A DNA stretch of 25,872 bases from Chara braunii. Its lineage: Eukaryota; Streptophyta; Charophyceae; Charales; Characeae. The notes under the pieces were generated by a model. That model did not search any database. It was given only the letters and a program-made list of their open reading frames with translations, and was not told the DNA's origin. The position numbers and the translations under genes were made by a program. The stretch covers positions 247,626-273,497 of the forward strand of contig BFEA01000239.1 in the NCBI GenBank assembly GCA_003427395.1. Reading direction: 5' to 3'. This document shows, piece after piece, positions 1 to 10,235 of this stretch (the stretch's first letter is position 1; each line of letters opens with the position of its first letter).

Positions 1-1522
1 CCGAGACCTGACAAGATAAGTACCAATTCGGTATTCATTACCGAAAACGAGTGATGGCCGGTTCATAGTCATTCTGGGAGAACAGCATCGATAAGAGGTA
101 ATAGACGAATCTTCTGAGAAAAAGATTACTATCACCCAGCATCCCCTTGAAATCTCAGCGATCCATACATCTGGAGAGTAATACATCTTTTCAAGGCTAC
201 GTGCTGCCAAGAACTCTTGTAAATCAAGGAAAATTCAATCATCACCAAGAGCCACTTATAAAGATCAGATCATCTCCAAAACTCCATCGGGGGCTGGGAG
301 AGTAACGGGAAAATGACAATTCAACTGAGTCAACAAGGCCACCAAATCAAACATCCCACTCATTCCCTATTGCATGGTCACTCGTTGACATAAAGAAGGA
401 CACCATATCAGTCGGTACACCGATGATGCTCCCGATAATGCATTCACAAGTTTTGCAGGGCAACTGTCCTCGCACTCCACACATTAAAGTATGTAATAGC
501 ACACTAGTTACGTGCATCAGACAAACGCAGAAAATAAGCAATATTCGCAATTCCGAGAAATCGTTCGTAGCCTTCAACATTCCCGAAGTAAAGTACGCCA
601 TTGTCTAGCATAGACCGTGAAGTATCCCACATCACTCAAGTGGTTCCATAAGGAGGGATCATAGAGAACCGTTATGGTGAGCGCCCGATCCTGATCTTCC
701 TCATCGTGAACAGTAATTCCTATAATCGCATGTTTGGAATAGATTCATCGCAGCTTCTTGTGAGGGTATTACCCATGTTCCATATACCAATTGTATGAGC
801 TCCGCTCCCCCCGTCCATCACTAATCAAGAGAAATGTTTAAGATCAAGGACACAAAGCTAATATAAACAACTAGCACTAATAGCGCCATGTCGCTGACAC
901 CCGGATCCACCCATTGAGGATCAACCAAGCACACCCTCTCGCTCGTACCATGCGCCCCTTTTCTCAATAGTCCCAACAAGATTAGCGTAGTCGTCATAGC
1001 GAAGGCCGCTAGTAGCACCCACTCCAACCGCAGTGATCTCGGAAGTCCTCGGTCTGTCATCCCTATGCCACACACTTGCCTTTCCCAGCAGAACTCAACG
1101 AAAAATTACTATGCATAAACAGCTGACAACAGAAGGACTTAAAATGCATATCCTCCGAATGGGAGATGAAAGTCGAGTAACCAAACAGCATGGAGCACAC
1201 GACAATGATGCCGAAGACAAAGATCGCCATCTCCATTAATCAGGAAGTAGAGCTCCTCACGATAATCCAGACGAATCAACAAGCTCCTACAACACGCAAT
1301 ACACACGATGATGCGACAATTTTCAAGGTACACGGGAGGTCAGGCAGCAACAAGCATCAAACCAATAGGTAGGCCGATGCAAAAGAAGGGGGTAGCGGGA
1401 TATCCCAAAGGCCTTTTCACCAACTCCCACTAGGGTTGGATCATCAGGGGAAGAAAATCCCTTAGTTCACGTTCCGAAGGGGACGAAGCCCCGAGCTTTA
1501 TTTGAGACTGTTAGTGACTCAT
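1..1522. other. No recognisable gene
   Basis: Only short frames without family features occur here on either strand. I see no repeat array, transposon domain, tRNA fold or coherent exon structure. Base composition is mixed and of high complexity. Exons of a host gene cannot be excluded by eye. Confidence 0.5.
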
Positions 1523-1549
1523 GGGAAGGGGGAGGGGGTGGGGGGTGGG
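1523..1549 (+). other. G-quadruplex-capable G-run tract
   Basis: Five runs of three to six G are separated by loops of one or two bases (AA, A, T, T). This fits the general quadruplex rule of four or more G-runs with short loops. It lies about 0.6 kb upstream of the 2132-2905 reading frame and is followed at 1722-1797 by a strongly purine-biased stretch. Folding is inferred from the pattern; no function is shown. Confidence 0.6.
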
Positions 1550-1885
1550 CAAAATGGAGACGAAGTCATGTTACTGATGCGTGAGCTGCTGATGAATCCG
1601 TTGCTCCACTCATGTTTCCAATCTGCAGTGTGGTGGCACGTGTACAACCAGGAGACCGCTCAATGATCGATCGCCCAAAAATCCGGAAGCGAAGAGGGAG
1701 AGCAAGATCTTGGATAGAATTGAGAAAGATAGAGAAGGGGAGAGATGAAGGGAAGGAGAAAGGAGGTAGCGGAAGGAGGAGGAGAGTGGAGAGGAGTGAT
1801 AGGCACCGAAGCAGACCAATGATCAGGCGTCCTATCGGTGACATCTAGTGGGAGGAATCCGGTCACGCTCTGAGTTATTATAAGT

Positions 1886-2036
1886 CTTCAATCGGTATTC
1901 AATCAGCAATCAAACGATATTCAATCAGCATTCAATCGATATTCAATCAGCAATCAAACGATATTCAATCAGCATTCAATCGGTATTCAATCAGCATTCA
2001 ATCGATATTCAATCAGCAACCAATCAACATTCAACC
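1886..2036 (+). repeat. 22-bp minisatellite made of 11-bp half units
   Basis: Six consecutive 22-base units begin at 1897, 1919, 1941, 1963, 1985 and 2007. A half unit precedes them and a partial unit follows. Each unit is two related 11-mers of the form ATTCAATCAGC then ATTCAATCGAT. Units alternate between a TTCAATC and an AATCAAAC version, giving a 44-bp higher-order pattern in the first copies. The array ends about 95 bases before the ATG at 2132. Confidence 0.93.
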
Positions 2037-2131
2037 GTCCGAGTTACTCAAAACTCTCGGTCAGAAACAGTCAGCGCACGACTATTCTCTCGTTCTACAC
2101 CAGAGATCTGTTTCATTATCCATCACAACAC

Positions 2132-2905
2132 ATGAGTATAGTCCAGTCATTTCCAGTAAGTGGGTTAGTTTTTACCAACCTCAATCAGATCTCACACAAG
2201 GACGCTTCCCAATATCAGTATGTCAGTGCAGTCGGTTTCAGACAGGGAGACCTGTCAATCTTCGCTGTTCACACCAGTTTTGCAGAAGGTACCATCTATG
2301 ATTTGAGACTCTACGTGAAGAGAGGCAAAGAGACCCATGAGCACTTCGATTCCGTCTGGGTCGCGGCAACCAGGTACCTGGAAGGGAGAGAGAGAGAGCT
2401 CGACGAGAGCGGTACTAAGCTGATCCGCAGCTTCGGACCAAAGCTATACTCAGACTATCCCAGGCCTCCAGTACCCTTTTCTCTTACCGACGACTCATGC
2501 TGGGGCGATCTGGTGGACCTGGCAAAGAGATACATTTCACTTGCAGCGATTGACTATGAGTCGGTGACCGAGCCTTCCGAGTTCCCGCATCTCAGACGGG
2601 GTCCTTTTCTCAGCCGTATCTTCCTACACTATGGGAGGAGTTTTGCGCCATGGTTGATTTCAGTATCATGGGACTTGGATGAAAGTGTTCAGAGCTCGCA
2701 GGCTTCAGGTGACTCTATATTCAGAGGCCACAATCTCAGAGAGTACGCAGACATGGTTCAAAGCATGAGAAACGAGAGACAGAGTGTGAGAATCCAGAGG
2801 GATACGGGAGGACTCTTGAGGAGTGCTAACTATGTCTGTTCATCAGTACTTTTTGAGACTATTATGAGTTCTCACTTTTCCCTCATTCATCTTGTTTTGC
2901 TTTGA
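2132..2905 (+). CDS. Unrecognised 257-residue protein (hypothetical)
   Basis: This is the longest open frame outside the transposons and starts at ATG 2132. I recognise no family. The predicted protein is soluble-looking for about 230 residues, with mixed charged and aromatic sequence, a WVAATRYLEGRERELDE segment near residues 75-92 and a Pro-rich PRPPVPF near residue 110. The last 20 or so residues turn hydrophobic (LIHLVLL), which could be read-through past a splice donor rather than a true C-terminus. The 22-bp minisatellite lies just upstream and a TATA-like TTATTATAAG sits near 1876-1885, but the spacing to the ATG is long. No clear poly(A) signal follows. Composition looks coding, unlike the short frames around it. 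It may be a lineage-specific host gene, one exon of a larger gene, or part of an unrecognised element. Confidence 0.42.
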   Translation: MSIVQSFPVSGLVFTNLNQISHKDASQYQYVSAVGFRQGDLSIFAVHTSFAEGTIYDLRLYVKRGKETHEHFDSVWVAATRYLEGRERELDESGTKLIRSFGPKLYSDYPRPPVPFSLTDDSCWGDLVDLAKRYISLAAIDYESVTEPSEFPHLRRGPFLSRIFLHYGRSFAPWLISVSWDLDESVQSSQASGDSIFRGHNLREYADMVQSMRNERQSVRIQRDTGGLLRSANYVCSSVLFETIMSSHFSLIHLVLL

Positions 2906-3355
2906 GTCAGTCAGTTCTGATTTTCTCTTGTGGTATTGCTTGGTGATTGTATTTCCTTGCTGTATTCCCTCATTCACACATGGCATATTTAATTTGATTT
3001 TATTATCTGCATCATCATTGTTGTTCCGAATCATAATTAAAGATTCCTAAGACCGGGGACCGGCGAAGACCGCAATTGAAGGGTCTCGCTCGAAGCCAGA
3101 CGCACACAACTGGAAGGGATATTCTTTAATTAATTTATTTTATTTATTGCAAAAGCTACAAAATCCTGCGTGACAGCCTGTTGGCTTTCTGGTGGCCTGA
3201 AGAGGCCCGACTGGGAAAATGTGCGACACCGTGTACAGTATCGAGTAGTCCCCTGAGTGTTTGAAACCGTGATCTGTGTTTTGGTAGTTGACTGTTGTTT
3301 GTCGTAGGTCCCTGTAGCTGTAGGGGTTCGATCTGCAAAACTGTCAAGTAGGGGT
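2906..3355. other. No recognisable gene
   Basis: AT-rich sequence with short A/T stretches around 2990-3050 and 3125-3150. Possible 3' flank of the preceding frame. No coding or structured feature is visible. Confidence 0.4.
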
Positions 3356-4030
3356 CACAGTTGTGTAGGGGCCAGCAGGTGAGTTGTAGGTCCAACTGCG
3401 TTGAATCGGCAGTACAATCCCACCGAGTCATCAGTACAGTCCCGTTCAGTCAGCGGGACCGGGCTCAGTCACACTTGTCCAGTCCAGCAAGTACCGTGAG
3501 GGACGGTGTGCACCAAAGGGCCGGTGGAAAGGGGCAGACCAACGACCAACAGAAGTATAAATCAAGAGGCAGCGTTCAACAATTCACTCATTCTGTTGCG
3601 AACCAAGCGGAAGCGCTGCCAGTGCGTCTTGTGCGAGGTGGTCTGCAGATGCCCGAGGTCGAAGTGGGCTAGGAGGAAGGCAGAGCAGCCATAGCTGCTA
3701 GTAGTGCTAGAGTTAGGGAGCAGCCATAGCTGCGCTAGGGTAGAGTAGCCTTCAGCAGGGGTGTGTGTGTATTCGTGTATAACGAGAGTGTGTGTGTGCG
3801 TGGGATATCCAGGGAGATCCAGTCAGTGTGCGTGTAAACAAGTTGTGAGGATGCAGTAACGTGGGGAATGAAGTAAAAGTGCCCAGACGCCATAGTCATG
3901 TGAAGCGAGTTTGTATTTGAACTGTAATCTCACCTGTAATATCTCTGAGCTTTGTGTGGGCGCTTGGCGCCAGAGTGATTTGCCATCTGTTTACATGCAT
4001 GCGAAGTAAGAAGAAAGTGAGTCTGATTGC
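3356..4030 (+). repeat. LTR-like segment, possible solo LTR (bounds uncertain)
   Basis: Several landmarks occur in the same order as in the LTR at 10007-11120. A TATAAAT box lies near 3556. Two copies of the GCAGC-CATA-GCTGC hairpin follow (3685-3698, 3720-3733), also present once in each full gypsy LTR. Then come a GTGTGTG-rich stretch and a CTTTGTGTG motif near 3950 followed by a TGCATG-containing tail. Overall base identity is low, so this would be a different or old family. I found no terminal duplication, so both ends are guesses. Confidence 0.3.
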
Positions 4031-4211
4031 AGGATTTGGCCTGTGTAGCTATGCTACCCGGAGTAAAATACGGCCCTCCCTTGATATCCGGAATGGCTGG
4101 TCTGAGTACACCCCCATTTAACGAATAGTGAGGGAAGATAGGGAGTTCCTCCCACATGACCAATCCAGTCCTCCCATGATAACACACTATTTAAGGAAAC
4201 CGATCGGCGGA

Positions 4212-4679
4212 TCAATCCCTCTTCAGTGGAAGACTCGGACAACGACTCTTGGCGGACGTCGATGCCGCACAAGTTTGAATGGACTTCTGATTGCTGGATG
4301 GGACTTTTGACATTCGAGATACTGGTGGGTATCTCAGGAGAGGTGTCCAAGTATACCTGCGTTCACTTGAGCATTGCCCTAGCCTGTTCCACGTCTCTAG
4401 TAACGAGCCCGTGCTATGCAGCCTGCCGTCATGGCCGTAGAAATAGGTCACGTGTTCGATGTATCTCTCTTCTTTGACCATCCATACTGCCCGTTCCCTC
4501 AGAGTCTGTCTATGCAAGACCACGTCCCGACATGCTTCTTCTTCCCATCCTTCATTCTTATCTCTAGTCGAACTATATTTTATTACGAGAATCTCCTCCT
4601 CCTTCAGGACTTTGTTATGCCTACAACTAGCCAGATCGCAGGCGAGGTAGACTGTGGATATGCTTGGTGAGCTCCGCAC
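4212..4679 (-). other. Unrecognised 155-codon open frame
   Basis: An open frame on the minus strand has polar, protein-like composition in its first two thirds (for example LKEEEILVIKYSSTRDK and RAVWMVKEERYIEHVTYFYG) and a Ser/Pro-rich tail. I recognise no family. The opposite strand is also partly open and Phe/Ser-rich, which is the expected shadow if the minus strand is or was coding. It could be a decayed exon or chance. Confidence 0.2.
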
Positions 4680-7600
4680 ACGAGGTAGGAACCTTTCCTT
4701 AACCCGAGGTCATCAAATTTGCCTGAGAGCCCAATGACACTAGTCGGGTACTACCGTTGTTTCTACAAGAAGACAGATCTCACTCTGTTGGTTAGCAGCT
4801 ATCAAGAGATGATTTGGTTAGGTGTTCAGTGCTGATTAAATAGCAGGGAAATGGCTAAATCAAACCCACGTGCTGATTTGATATCCAAGATTAAACTGAG
4901 AACCGGACAGAGCAATTAGGATTTTCCTGTAGATAAACCAACGAAGGCGGTAGGATAATTGCCCGCCCCCAGTAGTAAACCCACACAAACACAGAAGATA
5001 ATTCCTCCTTGGAGTCACTATGGAATGATAGAAATCGAGCTCACACGTTCCCCTTTTGCATGACAACTTCTGGGTTCAGGGTCCAGCTCGTGCTTTAGTT
5101 TGGGCCTCAACACAAGGACTGTGCCCTAGAACTCTGGGAGCTAGCTGAGTATTATGTACTCAGGGTAGGCACGAAAGCACTTCGAACAGCCCAGTATAAA
5201 GAAGGTCACTCTGAATGTAAAGGGTTTAACCCGCGCGTGACAAGGTCAAATAAAGGACAAGCCCTCACTTAACTTTGCAACTTAGGTTCAGCACCTTGGA
5301 TGTTCAAAGTGTTCAGTCTATACTTCAAGATTTCACCGAGATGTCGTGAGAGGTTCTGACTCTGTTAAGCCGGACCATGATCTGCCTTCGGACGGTAGGA
5401 GTTGCTGCGAAACATAATTTTTCGAACGGCTGGATATACTTGGAGTCTACCAATGATCAGAAGTTATTACGAAGTCTGTCCCAATCAGGGGCGTGTTTTT
5501 ATGATGCGCTCAGGCCACAGGGCAAGCCTGCTGTACTTGCCTCAACCCAACCCTCCAATGGCCCTCCATTACCCGAGGATCGAGATAGCTAGTAGTTTTC
5601 CGAACTCGGCCACCAGTTTAGTTTGACGGTCTCGCCAGATTAGCGCACAGGGTATACAACTAATGATAGTAGTGCACTCCTGAGTGATGGAGCAAATAGA
5701 CGTCACACAGATCGCTAGCGGATGCCAGGGAAGGCAGTAGGCCCAGACTGGGGGTCTCATTCGTTGACTCGAGTGCTGCCTCGCCTATTGCAACATGAGT
5801 TGCCGCCCGCAATGAGACTACCTCAACAAAAATACCCACTCAGACTTCACAATAATCTCTGCTCACTTTACGCCCTGCTCAAGCATTACGCAACCAAGCA
5901 AGTATATTCCCATGGTCTTGCGGGTATATACCATCAGCGGCAGGGATTGAGGGTTTGCATGTTTTTCCTATAAATAAATGCTCATTTATACGTTCATTCA
6001 AATGTTGCTCCGAGTGTCCATACCTTACTGTTGAAACTGACAAGCTGGCGCAAAAAGGACTGACCCCATAGAGATAGGTTCTAACCCTGCCGGATTTTCA
6101 ACAGAGCATGATCAACGTAAAACTTCATCAGATCCACACTCACATCCGATTGTCGCTCACTGATTAGTACTCAAGTGAAGTTAGTCTCGATCATGCACTT
6201 TCGTCCCTCTTTCGATCAGGTTCAATTCACAGCAAAGGGGCTCGCTAATCCCCATCAAGTAGATACTTGGCCAGTAGGTATGCTATCTTTCCCAAGACCG
6301 ACCTTCGTCTACTCATCAGTTGAGAGGTGAATGCTTGTTGTGAACTTAAACAATTTATTTTAATAGGGGGTCTACCTTTTTTTTTGCCACTAATCAAAAG
6401 TGAATCTTCATTAAAGTCCTTCCCCCCCTTCGATTAGGAGACGAGGATGCAGGCCTACAACCAAGTTCGTTCAGCCCAACCCCCCACTGCAATAGAGAAG
6501 ACGAGGGACACACAACATGTAGGTGAGAGGACGTAAATTGGCGCCCACATGTGGAAAGAGACAGTCCACACAAGACCAGGTTTCCTCTGTCCAGACTCAC
6601 AGTCATTTCATACATCGTCAAGACATCATTATTAACAGCCACTCATCATTCTCATCTCAGCGTTCCCCCCCCCCTTAACCCAGCAGCAACTCTTCAAAGG
6701 AAGACTTGGGCAAAAGGGGATAGCGAGACAGTTACTCAAGCCCAATTAAAGTCCTTCAGAGCGATACCCAACCAAATGATCCTCTCGGCTCCAACAGCGT
6801 TGGAGCAATTGAAGTCTCAAGTATACTTAGCTGCTACTCGACCTCCACGCCTACCTTTCAAATCATAACTAGCCGCAAAGTCACCTCCTCGAGCGTGGAT
6901 TAAACCATGCTGAACCTCAATTGACACTTATAGTCCTTCTTGAATGCTTAGCTCCCTTGTCCAAATTCGACCATTGAACCAGCTAACTTACTGTCATTGT
7001 CTCCCCACTTTCCGTTTCATTAGGAATCACATACTGGCTAGCAAAACCTCCGAGTGTGCACTCGAACCACGAGCTAGTATCCCTCAGTGAAGCAAGACGA
7101 TGTTTTGACAGTTGGCGGACGGAGGCAGAGGGAGATGTCTGTCAATACACATCCCTGTATAGTTGTACTCGTTTGATCCTAGTGGAGGCATGATGTAGGA
7201 CAGTTGCCAAGGCAAGACTTTGTACGTGAGCAATCGCCGTCACGCAGGCCATGCATCGACTTTTCAGGTGAAAGTGCTCAACCCTTCTTCCTGCCTGCGT
7301 ATCCAAGAAGACAGCTGCCACCCGACACTCTGAGTCAGCACCCAAGCAAGCAACTGACGTCGTGATTAACGGCTGATGTCCACAGTTTCCCCAGACAACT
7401 TCACCATCTAGTCTCATGTACTCCCTTTTTTTGATTGCAGTTCCTCCCCCTTGTCGCGCTGCTGGCAGACTACTCAATCAGTCTCTTAAGAGTGAATCAG
7501 CGTCACCCAATTACCACTCCAGCCTAGCACACCTCACTCACACGTAGCTTTTTCTCGTGCAATGACCATCAAGAGCTGACATCAACAACAAAACACTGTC

Positions 7601-7732
7601 CTTCTTCCTCTCTCTCTTGGATCGCTCGTTCCCCGAGGGTCACCAACTGTTCGAGCAAACTCCCCTCTTACTTGATCGCACTGCTCTGCTCAGCGTGCGT
7701 CCCCTGAACGAATGATCAACACTATCTCACTT
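4680..7732. other. Long stretch without recognisable genes
   Basis: Only short frames with random-looking translations are present on either strand. There are homopolymer runs near 6381 (T), 6422 (C) and 6665 (C). I see no transposon domain, tRNA, rRNA or satellite. A multi-exon host gene with short exons could still be hidden. Confidence 0.4.
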
Positions 7733-7882
7733 CTCGCTCATTCCGCACTCACTCACGGCAAACTCGCTCGTTCCATACTCACTCACGGTTGACTCGCTCA
7801 TTCCGTACTCACTCACAGTTGACTCGCTCATTCCGTACTCACTCACGGCGGACTCGCTCATTTCGTACTTACTCACGACAAT
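7733..7882 (+). repeat. 30-bp minisatellite, five copies
   Basis: Five tandem 30-base units start at 7733, 7763, 7793, 7823 and 7853. The core is CTCGCTCATTCCGTACTCAC followed by TCACGG plus a variable four-base end. The last unit is the most diverged. No open frame runs through the array, so it is not an obvious protein repeat. Confidence 0.93.
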
Positions 7883-8574
7883 AGCGTGGTTTTTCCCTCA
7901 GTCTTCATCGTCACAAGCTTAGCCCTTCCGGATACCGTTGACACCAAAGCCCGCTTCTGAGCGCTCCCATTGCAGACAGGCATTGTCCTAATCTCACTTT
8001 CTTAGAGTAATAGATTCCTCCGACAGACACATACCCTTGTTGTTTCCGCGTCGACAATGGCCAGATGAAGTGTCACGCTAATCACACACAGACGACACAC
8101 AAGCCGAGTCCCCATCCGCTCTTTTAAGAAGGCTACCATAATCCTATCAGTCCATGCACGAGTGCTTATCCCTGGCCTTGATCACGCACGGCGTATTATC
8201 CCAGGACGTCAAGAAAAACCCTGGGACAACCGTTCGTCAGGGTCTGTCTTGACTTTCGCACGCGTCTCTTTCTCACTCCCGCCCCTTGTTACTTCCAAGC
8301 GGCCTCTGTTTCGTCGCCACCGCGAGCTGGCTTCTGGGCCGCTCTCCCCTGGACCCGCCGGAGGATGGTCCCGCCGCCACTGGTCTAGCCCGTGCCAAGA
8401 CTGGGTCTCCGCGTTCAAATCACTGGCTTCACTCTCAGCCTTCGTGTCCCGATCTAAATGCTGCTGCTCCCTCTCTATCGTATCAGTCGAAGTCTCTGTC
8501 TCTACGTACGATATGGTCACTTTCAGCTCATCTGTGACCCCGTCCCGCCTGCACCTTCTCTCTGCGAGGTCCCT
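7883..8574. other. Flank of truncated gypsy element; GC-rich block open on both strands
   Basis: No gene is recognised up to about 8160. From about 8200 to 8574 the sequence becomes GC-rich and is open on both strands. The minus frame from 8652 to 8209 is rich in Glu, Arg, Thr and Ser and reads more like a protein than the plus frame, but neither resembles a family I know. The block stops exactly where homology to gypsy copy B begins (8575), so any frame crossing 8575 is a chimera. Confidence 0.35.
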
Positions 8575-8721
8575 TCGTATAACACAGGGACTATTGTTTG
8601 AAAAAACGGATGTGCACGACAGGCTTTGTATTCCAGATGTGGAAGAGATCAAAAGTTTGATCTTGGGGGAGTGTCACGACACCGAAGGCCATTTTGGGTG
8701 GAAAAGACTTAAGCAAATCTT
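8575..8721 (+). pseudogene. Integrase N-terminal part, frameshifted (copy A)
   Basis: In the frame matching copy B this encodes the linker and the first half of the integrase HHCC zinc-binding domain; the two His lie in CHDTEGHFG. A run of A near 8702-8705 has lost one base relative to the expected TGG-AAA-AAG. A TAA at 8710-8712 replaces the Tyr codon seen in copy B. These changes separate the two His from the two Cys (GCQVC), which lie in the following open frame. Confidence 0.8.
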
Positions 8722-9891
8722 TTGCGTTCCTATACTTGGCCTCGTATGAAACCCGATTGCACTGCCTATGTACAGGGCTGTCAAGTGTGCCAAAGAAATA
8801 AGAGCACCACACAGCCTCCCCTTGGTCTACTTAAGCCTTTGCCTATTCCAACAGGTCCAGGAGACTCTGTGTCCATTGACTTTATGGACACCAAGGTGAA
8901 AAGCAGGAATGGAAAGACGCAAGTCATGGTCATTGTTCACAAATTTAGTAAGTATGCTGTTTTTGTAGCATTGCCAGCGGAAGCAAAAANGGAANTGGTA
9001 ATCCGGGAGTTCNTTAACCATTGNGTAAAAGATTATGGACATCCCTTGACAATTGTGAGTGACAGAGATACACGATTCACGAGTGAACAATGGCAACAGC
9101 TAATGAACGTTTACGGCTCTAAGTTGACTATGTCATCAGGTAGGCATCCTGAGACAAACGGCCAAACTGAGCAAATGAACGAGATTTTGCAGCAGACGCT
9201 GCGTATGTACATCCGTCCCGATCAGATTGACTGGGACGAGCATTTGCCCAAAGTTGCCAGTGCGTATAACAATTTTGTTCACCTATCTACATGCAAGACT
9301 CCGATGAAGTTACATTTGGGATGGCGTCCAAGCAGACCTATCGATCATCTGAACCCGGATCAAGTGCATAAGCTTCCACTAGGAACAAGTGAGTTTGCTA
9401 TACAGTACCAGAAAGATATAGAGAAAGTGAAGGAAAATATAATGAAGGCACAGCATCAGATGGTTGAGCAGGCAAATAAGCACAGAAGACCTTCTCAGTT
9501 TGCTATAGGTGATCTGGTATGGGTTAAGTCTAAAGAGTTTGTTCCTGAAGAGCACATCTCTCAAAAGTTATTACCAGCCTACAGAGGACCGTGGCAAGTT
9601 TTGGATGTGATAGGAGATGTGGATGGACCTTTTTATCCTATTGAGATTCCTCTACATTTGCATACGTATCCAGTATTTCACGCATCAAAACTCTTACTTT
9701 GCGTGACAAATGAGTTGTTTCCCAGTCGCAGATCGGCGATACCTCCTAGTATGGATGGGAAATATGACGTGGATAAGATTGTTGATGAAAACACTCTTCA
9801 AACTGGACGTAGAGGCAGACCCCAGCGACAATACAAAGTAAGATTTGCATATCAGGACCCAAGTGAAGATCGCTGGTTCACAAGAGAATAA
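8722..9891 (+). CDS. Ty3/gypsy integrase with chromodomain-like C-terminus (copy A)
   Basis: This open frame of 389 codons begins inside the integrase zinc domain (the first codon is TTG, so it has no true start) and ends with TAA. Visible features are the Cys pair GCQVC, then the catalytic core with Asp53 in SIDFMD, Asp114 in VSDRDTRF and Glu150 in GQTEQMNE. Asp114 and Glu150 are 35 residues apart, the classic D,D35E spacing. A basic C-terminal domain follows, with the LVWVKSKEF motif typical of gypsy integrases. Residues 347-389 resemble a chromodomain (YDVDKI at the start, VRFAYQD and RWFTRE at the end), which in chromoviruses steers insertion to marked chromatin. The core is uninterrupted, whereas copy B has in-frame stops in the same region. 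Four residues are unread because of N calls. Without its N-terminus it is probably not functional as it stands. Confidence 0.85.
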   Translation: MRSYTWPRMKPDCTAYVQGCQVCQRNKSTTQPPLGLLKPLPIPTGPGDSVSIDFMDTKVKSRNGKTQVMVIVHKFSKYAVFVALPAEAKXEXVIREFXNHXVKDYGHPLTIVSDRDTRFTSEQWQQLMNVYGSKLTMSSGRHPETNGQTEQMNEILQQTLRMYIRPDQIDWDEHLPKVASAYNNFVHLSTCKTPMKLHLGWRPSRPIDHLNPDQVHKLPLGTSEFAIQYQKDIEKVKENIMKAQHQMVEQANKHRRPSQFAIGDLVWVKSKEFVPEEHISQKLLPAYRGPWQVLDVIGDVDGPFYPIEIPLHLHTYPVFHASKLLLCVTNELFPSRRSAIPPSMDGKYDVDKIVDENTLQTGRRGRPQRQYKVRFAYQDPSEDRWFTRE

Positions 9892-9991
9892 TTAATTGAG
9901 TCTGCGCCTCATATTGTATCCACTTATGAAAGAGCGAGAAGAGGAATAAATATTATAGATAGATGAAGGTTTTCTCAGAGGACTTCGAAAC

Positions 9992-10006
9992 TAGGCTGGC
10001 GAGAGT
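9992..10006 (+). other. Polypurine tract region before 3' LTR (copy A)
   Basis: A short purine-rich stretch (GGCGAGAGT in copy A, CGAAGAGAGT in copy B) lies immediately before the LTR start. In LTR retrotransposons this position holds the RNase H-resistant primer for second-strand synthesis. The tract is short and broken by single pyrimidines, so the call rests mainly on position. Confidence 0.45.
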
Positions 10007-10235
10007 AAAAGGGCCTTTACCCGATTCAAACCCTGTTTTGACGAATGCAGCATAGTAGGGTCACTCGCCCAAAGCCCAACTCGTGAAAGCAGATCAAAGG
10101 ACATGTTCTCTGGGTCAAAAGTCAAATCCTAGCTAAGTAAAAGTCAATGTCAAAGGTCACAGCTGTGCCCCTGGACGAACAATTGCAATATTCAGATATG
10201 GGAGTCACATCTGTTCATCCAGGGGGTATGCAAGT

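Noticed and set aside
1566-1866. Ser/Pro/Leu-rich and Arg/Lys-rich frames around the purine tract
   Set aside because: Low-complexity translations of a purine-biased strand in several frames at once.
3764-3802. GT microsatellite as a promoter element
   Set aside because: Short alternating GT runs are common and nothing ties them to a gene here.
4416-4670. Phe/Ser-rich plus-strand frames opposite 4212-4679
   Set aside because: Composition is typical of the complement of a polar frame, and they have no features of their own.
5377-5973. Several short frames on both strands
   Set aside because: Random-looking translations, no motifs, similar lengths in all frames. The same applies to the frame at 7142-7477.
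7733-7882. CRISPR-like array
   Set aside because: Units abut without unique spacers and the context is a eukaryotic transposon-rich genome.
8162-8749. 195-codon plus-strand frame as a gene
   Set aside because: It runs from non-element sequence across the gypsy breakpoint at 8575 into integrase in the wrong frame at its end, so it is a chimera.
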